Origin: Bromus sterilis
Taxonomy: Eukaryota; Streptophyta; Magnoliopsida; Poales; Poaceae
Reading direction: 5' to 3'
Length of the DNA: 64,000 nt
Assembly: GCA_950022295.1 (NCBI GenBank)
Contig: OX465600.1
Span: 205,497,782 to 205,561,781, forward strand
In this document: piece after piece, positions 56,890 through 64,000 of the stretch
How the letters are laid out: each line of letters opens with the position of its first letter
Numbering within the stretch: position 1 is the stretch's first letter
The notes under the pieces: model-generated
What the model saw: the letters and a program-made list of their open reading frames with translations, nothing else
What the model was told of the DNA's origin: nothing
The model's database searches: none
Translations under genes and position numbers: made by a program

Positions 56890-56978
56890 GAAACACACTC
56901 CACTTTTTCCTAGAATGCTAATAGTTTACACTTTTATCTTTTTGAGTGCTCGATCTTTATTACTAGTTGTTGTCATGT
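56890..56978 (+). other. B0 internal remnant after X
   Basis: After GAAAC (56890-56894) the AT-rich text resumes from 12815 and runs to the TG of the next LTR. No gene or clear purine tract is seen. It is therefore uncertain whether the LTR at 56979 is the 3' LTR of B0 or a separate insertion. Confidence 0.55.
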
Positions 56979-57206
56979 TGATAAGTCTCAAACGTACCTA
57001 TAATTTATTCTAGTTCCAAGCTTATATAGGTGATATTGCTATGTATTTTGCTACACTTTCATACCTTTTTACACATATTTGGACTAACATACTAACTCAG
57101 TGCGCCTAGTGCCCGTTTCTGTCAGCTGATCTCTGTGAATTGCAGGTTTATACCCATATTTACAGTGCTCAAAAAATTCCATAAATAAATAAATAAATAT
57201 ATATAT

Positions 57207-58650
57207 ACATCGTTGTCCGAATAACTATTCTGACAACATTCCGAACTGTATCGTATCGCAAAGAGAACCGCACTGTTGTATTCGAAGCACTCCAGCTCGG
57301 GTAAAAACGAACCGCAGGCAGTATTTTCGCGATAACTTTTTAACCGTTGGTCGTAATTGAGCGTATGATACACCGTTTTGATTCGTTTGGAAAAAGAGCA
57401 TCTTCCGTATGTTGAACACTTCCCCCGATTCTTCATGGATTAAAAGCAGTTTCGAAAATGGTGCAGTGACCCACTTTCACAGCTGCAGTTTTTTCGCGAT
57501 TTCTCTTAAACCGTTCATCGGAATGAGGCAAATTATATACTGTTGGAAAGATATCGATCAGGCGCTCCATCCATATGTAGAACACTTTGTCTAATTCGCT
57601 ACGGATTTGAGAGAAATCTAACCGCAAAAAAACGCGCACACTTTGTTTTTCGCCGGCGGATCTTGTAGAGAGTTGAACATTTTAACCGCTTGTCCGATCG
57701 ATGCGTATGATACACCGTTGGATTCGTCTGGAGTTCACTCGCCGATTTTTTTGTTCGGCGAAAAACACGTGCGTTCTGTCTGGCGATAATGCAGTGCGCT
57801 TGCCCGTCGGATGCGGTGCGGTTGCCTGACGAATGCAGTTCACGTCGTCGATTCCGGGTCCGCGAAGAACGGAGTTTCTCGATTTACTAAAATCGACACA
57901 ACTTTTAAACTGTAAGTAATTAGAGGATGTGTTTTACATACAAATGGAGCACCTCGACGATAGCTATCCAATGGTGTATCAATTACATCGATCGGACAAA
58001 CGAATCGAACGAATTTACGCGAAAAATGCCCGCTGTCCAAACGAGGGCAGCAACACCGTTTTTAAGTTACTTCAAAACCGTGTGGAATATGGAAAAGTGT
58101 TCAACATATGGATTAATCTACTACTCCAGACTAATCCAACGGTGTATCATACGCATCGATCGGACAATCGGTTAAAAGTTCTACTCTCTACAAGGTCCGA
58201 AAACGAAAAACAGAGTTGCTGCATTTTTCTGCGGCTAGATTTCTCTCAAATCCGTAGCGAATTAGACAAAGTGTTCTACATATGGATGGAGCGCCTGATC
58301 GATATCTTTCCAACGGTATATCATTTGCATCATTCTAATGAACGGTTTAAGAGAAATCGCGAAAATACACCCGCTGCAAAAGTGGGTCGCCGCACCATTT
58401 TCGAACCTGCTCTTAATCCGTCAAGAATCGGGGGAATTGTTCAACATACAAAAGATGCTTCATTTCCATACGAATCCAACAGTGTATCATACACTCCATT
58501 CCGACAACCAGTTAAAAAGTTATAGCGAAAAAGGTGCATGCAGTTCTGTTTTACCCTAACTGCAGTGCTCCGAATTCAGCAGTGCGGTTCTCTTTTGCGA
58601 TACGATGCAGTTCCGAATGTTGTTAGAATAGTTATTCTGACATCGATGTC
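57207..58650. mobile_element. Palindromic foldback element (1.44 kb)
   Basis: Two arms of about 530 bp (57207-57737 and 58120-58650) are inverted copies: ACATCG.TGTC.GAATAACTAT at the left recurs reversed at the right. Each arm is built of about 170-bp modules sharing TATGATACACCGTTGGATTC-like text: forward near 57330, 57494 and 57680; reverse near 57925, 58100, 58272 and 58443. No transposase is encoded. Flanks are TA-rich (57181-57206, 58668-58702), and no clear target duplication can be read. A long-TIR Mutator-like or foldback MITE is possible, but the class is not proven. The frame at 57929-58525 reads through the right arm and is not a gene. Confidence 0.8.
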
Positions 58651-58667
58651 AAAATAGACCAGCTGTA

Positions 58668-58702
58668 AATATATATATATATATATATATTTATTTATAT
58701 AT
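58668..58702. repeat. TA-rich microsatellite at foldback right flank
   Basis: AAATATATATATAT... then TTATTTATATAT. The left flank (57181-57206) has the mirrored ATAAATAAATAAATATATAT. The TA tracts either belong to the inverted repeat or were the insertion target. Confidence 0.75.
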
Positions 58703-58966
58703 AACCAGTTTTCTAGAATAATCCGTAAGCCCGAAGGAGAGCCGAAGGGGGGCCACCCCCCTCCCAAGCGGCCAGGGGGCGTGGCCCCACCCTAGGTCGC
58801 GCTAGGAAGCCGCCTGGAGGGGTGGGACCCCCCTGGTACCCTCTTTCGGCCTATATTTACTCCCCATTCTGAAAACCTTTGGGAGGCACTCCATATCGCG
58901 AAATTCACCACTAGTCCGCCGCCGCCACGATCCCGAGATCGGGATCGCCAAAAGACCTTGTCCCGG

Positions 58967-60283
58967 TGATACCTTCTCGCTCCTTGTTGGTTACCCCAAG
59001 TGGAAGGTTGAGATGTAGCTAGCGGTAAATTTCCCTCGGTGAAGATACCAAGGTTATCGTACCAGCAAGACTCCGAATTCCGCAAGTAGGAAGACCAGAG
59101 ATTAAGTTGTCGAATGGAGATGAGGTTGACGTGGACCTGCACACAAAAACAAATAAATTTGCTCCCAACGAGTTCAGAGACGTTGTCAATGTCTCCGGCC
59201 TTGTCGTTTACCAAGGACCAAACACACGGTGGAAATAATGACGGTGATTGCAACTAAAAGGAACTAAAAACAGTAAATATTTGAGGTGTAAGCAGTGGTG
59301 GAAGTATGGACCAGGGTCCCATGATGTTCACTAGTGATATCTCTCTCCCAGACGAAGATAAATATCTAAGCTGGGTTAACAAATTACAGCTGGGAAAATG
59401 ACAGAATTATAAATGCACCACAATGCTAATTATGCTGCAAGAAAGTTAGAGGCTCAAAAGTATTGGCAGTATGCCAAGACAAGTAGACTGTAATCCAACA
59501 ACATCTACTCACTAATCATCCACCTTGAGATATCTATCCAGAACATCTCGCTAGTATTAAGTTGCGAGGCCCACCCAAAGTGTAAACTCAAAGAAACAGA
59601 CAACAACATTAACAAACTTTTCGTAAGGTAAACAATCCTTACAACCACGGTTACAAGCACCGTTGTTTTCTCCCTGGTGGCAACAGCACAACACCTAGTT
59701 TCATATTTCTGTCACTCAAGCTAGATATCGGGGGGCATGAACCCACAATCAAGCATAAACACTCCCTCTTGGAGTTACTATCTACTACTTGGCCAAAGCA
59801 ACAAAAAGCAACGGAGAACATGCAAAAATTACTCAAGAACAAAATATAAAAGGAGAAACAAATATATAACTTATCACAATCTAAACATAATCTCATAAGC
59901 CATCAGATCCCAACAAACACAACATAGCAAGAATAGGAAAATTACATATATGCCTTGATCATGTAGGGCAGCTCACAAGGGCTAAGAATTGAAGCACAAG
60001 ATTGGAGAGAAGACATCACATAGCTAATGGTCATGGACACATGGTTTAAGGGGGACTACTCACGGCACATCCGAAAAGCGCTCATGGTGGTGGAGAAGCT
60101 CCCGAAGGTCAATCCTCTTCTGGCAGGGTGGTGGCAAGAGGTCTTCTAGTGCTCCCGATCTTGTAAGCGAGGCGGCGAAGGAACATATGTGAAAATTGCG
60201 GGGTTCCTCCTTAGGTTTTATGGAATGGGGTGTAAATATAGGCCGAAGCGGTCACCAGGGGAGGTGGCCCCCGCACAGGCGCC
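58967..60283 (-). mobile_element. LTR copy E2, reverse, truncated
   Basis: The plus strand reads TGATACCTTCTCGCTCC and then follows 61999 onward (CCCCAAGT.GAAGGTTGAGATG, GACGTGGACCTGCACA, TTGCTCCCAACGA). It is an LTR of the same family in minus orientation, inserted into E1 after CCCGG. It stops at 60283, where E3 begins, in the GC-rich palindrome region of the LTR. Confidence 0.85.
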
Positions 60284-61943
60284 TGATACATCACAAACAT
60301 ATCTACAATTTTTGCTTGTTCCGTGCACTTTTATGTGACATTGTTACATGTTTTGCTACACTTTTATATCATTTTACACATATTTGTACTAACCTACTAA
60401 CTCAGTGAACCCAGTGCTAGTTCCTGTCTGCTGATGTCTTTAGTTGAAGTGATTTTTTTCCAATTTAAAATGCCAGAAAAATTCCGGAAAAATCAGAATA
60501 AAAATTAGCGTCCAGAAAACTTCCGGAACCACCGAAGGAGAGCCGGAGGGGGGCCACCCCCTCCCACGCGGTCAGGTGGCGCGGCCCCACCCTTGGTCGC
60601 GCCACCAGGGCACGTGAGAGGTGGTCCCCACCTCTGGTGTCCCGTTCGGCCTATATTTACCTCTCATCCAGGAAACCCTCGGGGAGAATCCCGCATCGCG
60701 AATTACCTCTCTGTTCCACCGCCGCCGCGCTCCGAAGATCGGGAGCACCAGTAGACCTCTTCGCGGCACCCTGTCGGAGGGAGGATTGACCTCCGGGAAC
60801 CTCTCCACCACCATGGACGCCTCCCGGATGTGCCGTGAGTAGTCTCCCTTGGACAATGGGTCCGTGATCAGTAGCTTTGTGATGTCTTCTCTCCACCCTT
60901 GTTCTTCAATGTTTAGACCTTGTGAGCTTCCCTACATAATTAAGGCACCTATGTAATTTTCCTGTTGTTGTTATGTTGTGTTTGCCGGGATCCGATGGAT
61001 TATGAGATTATGTTCAGATCGTGATGATTTATATATTTGATTTAACTTTTATATTTTGTTCTTAGTAATTCTTGCATGTTCTCCGTTGCTTTTCACTACT
61101 TTGGCCAAGTAGTAGATAGTAACTCCAAGAGGGAGCGTTATGCATAATTGTGGGCTAATGCCCCCCGATGTCTAGCTTGAATGACAGAAACATGAGACTA
61201 GGAGATGTGTTGTAGCCACCAGGGAGACCACAACGGTGCTTGTAACCGCGGTTGCAAGGATTGTTTACCTTACGCATAGATTGTTAATGCAATTCTCTGT
61301 TGATTTGAGTTTACACTTTGGGTGGGGCTCGCTACTTAATACCAGCAAGATGTTCTGGATAGATATCTCAAGGTGGATGATTAGTGAGTAGATGCAGACG
61401 GATTTCGTTCTACATGTCTTGGCGTACTGCCCATACTTTTGAGCACTCTTACTATCAAGTAGCATAATTAGCATTGTGATGCATTTATAATTCTGTCAAT
61501 TGCCTAGCTGTAATTTGTTCACCCAACTTAGCTGTTTATCTTCTTTTGGGAGAGAGACATCACTAGTGAACATTACGGGACCACGTTCCATATTTCCACC
61601 ACTGTTTACACCTCCACTTTATTTACCGCTTGATTTTCAGTTACAATTATCACTACTATCTATCTCTTGCGTTTGATCCTTTGTAAATGGCAAGGCCGAA
61701 GGGATTGACAACCCCTCTGTACTCGTTGGGAGCAAAGTTATTTGTTTCTGTGTGCAGGTCCAGGTAATGCAAGTGATTATCATTCAACCTGCGCATCACT
61801 TGCCGCACCACCTACTTGTCATCGTTGGAGTCCTACTAGTTCGATCTCAACTTTGGTATCTTTGCCAAGGGAAATTTTCTGCTACCTACATCTCAACCTT
61901 CCACTTGGGGTAGCCAACGAGGAGCACTACTTTAGTGACATCA
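60284..61943 (+). repeat. 5' LTR of E3 (1.66 kb)
   Basis: It runs from TGATACATCACAAAC to GTGACATCA. It contains the GC-rich palindrome (60565-60605) followed by TATATTTA (60652-60659) and a GAAACCCTCGG leader. It is followed by a tRNA-Asp-type primer site. It is inserted into E2. Confidence 0.88.
60652..60659 (+). promoter_or_regulatory. TATA-like core promoter of E3 LTR
   Basis: GGCCTATATTTACCTC lies 50 bases after the GC palindrome. The same arrangement is present in E1 (58850) and, reversed, in E2 (60230). Confidence 0.45.
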
Positions 61944-61953
61944 AGCTAATTTC

Positions 61954-61971
61954 TAGAGCCGTTGCCGGGGA
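61954..61971 (+). other. Primer binding site of E3 (tRNA-Asp type)
   Basis: TAGAGCCGTTGCCGGGGA differs at two positions from the exact tRNA-Asp complement. It lies 10 bases after the LTR end. Confidence 0.75.
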
Positions 61972-61998
61972 CTCCACTCTTCAAGATAGGGGAGTTGC

Positions 61999-63626
61999 TG
62001 ATACGCGAGAGATGATAATTGCTTCTCGCCCTTTGTTGGTTTCCCCAAGTAGAAGGTGAGATGCAGCGTAGCGGCAATTTTCCCTTGGTGAAGATACCAA
62101 GGTTGAGAGTACCGACAAGTAGGACTCCGGAGATGATAAGTAGGTTTCAGCGGCGCAACTGACGTGGACCTGCACATAGACACAAATAACTTTGCTCCCA
62201 ACGAAGTTCAGAGAGGTTGTCAATCTCTCCGGTCTTGTTGTTTACAAAGGATAAAAACACAAGGGATAATAATAATGATAGCAACTGAAAGTAAAAGCAG
62301 AAAAGAAAATGAGCATGTAAACAGTGATGAGAATATGGACCGAGGTCCCGCGATGTTCAGTAGTGATGTCTCTCTTCCAAAAGACGATAAAACTGCTATG
62401 CGAGGTAAAAAAATTAAAGATGGGCAATTGGCAGGATTATAAACGCACCGCAATGCTAATTATGCTACAAAGAAAGGAATATGCTCAAAAGCATGGGCAG
62501 TACGCATAAATAGTTAGACCAAAATCCAACTTCATCTACTACTAATCATCCACCTTGAGATATCTATCTAGAAAATCTCGCTGGTATTAAGTTGCGAGCC
62601 CCACCCAAAGTGTAAACCCAAAGCAACAGACAACTGCATTAAAAAGAACTTGGCGTAAAGTAAACAATCCTTGCAACCGCGGTTACAAGCACCGTTGTTT
62701 CCCCCCTTGTGGCAACAGCACATCCCCTAGACTCATGATTCTGTCACTCAAGCGTGACAATAGGGGGCATGAACGTTCCCTCTTGGAGTTACTACCTACT
62801 ACTTGGCCAAAGCAATAAAAAGCAACGGAGAACATGCAAGAATTACTTAGGAACAAAAATATAACAGATAAGAACCAAATATATTACTCTATCACAATCT
62901 GAACATAATCTCATAATCCATCAGATCCCATCAAACTCAGCATAGCAACATCAGAAAGATTACATATGTGACTCGATCATGTAGGGCAGCTCACGAGGTC
63001 TAAACCATGAAGAACAAAGAGGGGAGGAGAACATCACATAGCTACTGATCACGGACCCATGGTCCAAAGAAAACTAATCACGGCACATCGGGGAAGCATC
63101 CATGGTGAAGGGGAAGCTCCCGGAGGTCGATCCTCCCTCCGGCAGGGTGCCGGGAAGAAGTCTGCTGGCGCTGCAGATCTTGGAAGCACGGCAGCGGAAC
63201 AGAGGCGAGATCGTGAAAAAGGGTTCTGTCTTCGGGGGTTTTGCACCACGGGGAATAAATAGGCGAATGGGGTCAGCCAGGGGGGGCACCAGGAGTCCAG
63301 GCACCCCCTGGCGCGGCCAGACCCTAGGCCACGCCAGGTGGCCGCCTAGGTCCCTCGTGGTGGCCCCCGGCCTTCCTTCCGGGTTCCGCAAGCTTCCGTT
63401 GCGCTAATTGTTTATCCGATTTTCCCGAATTTTTGGAGCACTTTTAATATGGGGGAAACCTGGAATAGAAAACAGCAAAAAACAAGAACTGACACTGTGG
63501 TGCACTGAGTTAATAAGTTAGTCCAAATATGATCAAAAGTGTATGAAAGTGTATCTAGATCATAGCAATATCACACAAAACATGCATGGAGCAAGCAGAA
63601 ATTATAGATACGTTTGGGACGTATCA
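61999..63626 (-). mobile_element. Solo LTR E4, reverse (1.63 kb)
   Basis: Complete LTR of the E1-E3 family in minus orientation: plus strand TGATACGCGAG ... TGGGACGTATCA. It is flanked by GTTGC at 61994-61998 and 63627-63631. It lies 27 bases after the primer site of E3. ORFs inside it are LTR shadows. Confidence 0.92.
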
Positions 63627-63631
63627 GTTGC

Positions 63632-64000
63632 ACACTATCTTTTATCTTTTCTTTTTAGTCTTGTTAGTTTACCTTATCATTTTTTATCTTAGTGCCCTTT
63701 ATCAAAAAATCACAAAAAAAATTGCTTGTATTTTTCTTCCTTTCTACCGCTATTATGGGTTCCATTAGTATTGAAGTTTGCCCCAGGCATGGAACTCCTA
63801 ATGGGGACCACTTTAATCCTTTCGAGCTGTGCAATTATTTTTGTCTGTGTAGTTATTATGTTTGCACACCCATTAGTAGGCCTTTCCTCAATTATAATTT
63901 AAGAAACCAATTTTATGGGAAAGGATAGGATGCTATTTATCACTTGGAAATTATGAAAAGGTGTGTGATGAACAAAAAACCCCTTTGGATGGATAGTGAT
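63632..64000 (+). other. E3 internal region, leader and gag start
   Basis: After GTTGC the leader of E3 resumes (CTTTTTAGTCTTG, matching TTAGTCTTGCTAG of B0 at 11760). ATG at 63757 starts a frame MGSISIEVCPRHGTPNGDHF that stops at 63928. No domain is recognised. The element runs out of the window. Confidence 0.6.

Larger units (their letters stand above)
56979..58966 (+). repeat. LTR copy E1 (family of 60284), 5' part
   Basis: It starts TGATAAGTCTCAAACG and follows 60284 onward: CTACACTTTCATACC, ACACATATTTGGACTAAC and TGTCAGCTGAT. It is interrupted by the foldback element and resumes near 58703 with GAAGGAGAGCCG, the GC-rich palindrome (58785-58810) and the CCTATATTTACT promoter region (58850). 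It is cut at GATCGCC...CCCGG (58966) by the reverse LTR E2, about 465 bases into the LTR. Confidence 0.82.

Noticed and set aside
57929..58525. 198-codon frame
   Set aside because: It reads through the right arm of the foldback element. The inverted arm has no matching frame.

Overview
The window is a stack of nested transposable elements from a large grass genome. The long-LTR Gypsy families, the grass-type LINE 3' end, the Stowaway MITE and the absence of any convincing single-copy gene point to a Triticeae-like genome (wheat, barley or a relative). This is inference, and no species can be fixed from sequence alone. I found no host protein gene, tRNA, rRNA or CRISPR array. Every long open frame I can explain is retrotransposon coding sequence.

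Layout. (a) 1-1450: the 3' end of a long LTR, then a 5'-truncated LINE. (b) 1451-2253 and 10937-10985: two halves of one minus-strand Athila-type LTR fragment, split by a complete 8.7 kb Tat-lineage Gypsy element (2254-10936, target duplication GATAG). That element has dual RNase H, a 70-bp tandem repeat and an antisense gene for a B3-like DNA-binding domain with its own TATA box. (c) 10986-12815: LTR end, primer site and gag/protease remnants of a small Athila-related element (B0). (d) 12816-56889: one minus-strand Tekay chromovirus (X, target duplication GAAAC on both sides), whose two LTRs lie about 40 kb apart because of later insertions. These are a plus-strand solo LTR (16785-20913, GGAGG), a complete plus-strand Athila element (21809-32118, ACATA), a 4.3 kb solo LTR (32675-37011, GACAA, with a Stowaway MITE inside), a second Tekay element (Y, 41939-49917) and a truncated third Tekay LTR (Z, 49918-53775). 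(e) 56890-64000: the remaining flank of B0, then four LTRs of one family nested in alternating orientation (+,-,+,-), the first carrying a 1.4 kb palindromic foldback element.

Function. All the pol genes are damaged. Three of the four reverse transcriptases have lost the YxDD catalytic motif, each in a different way. X keeps YLDD, but its gag-pol has a frameshift and a stop codon and is split by two insertions. The intact parts worth attention are Y's long integrase-chromodomain frame, the accessory ORF upstream of X gag, the antisense B3-like gene in the Tat element, the promoter-like module before the small ORF downstream of the Athila integrase, and conserved non-coding blocks shared by the giant LTRs.
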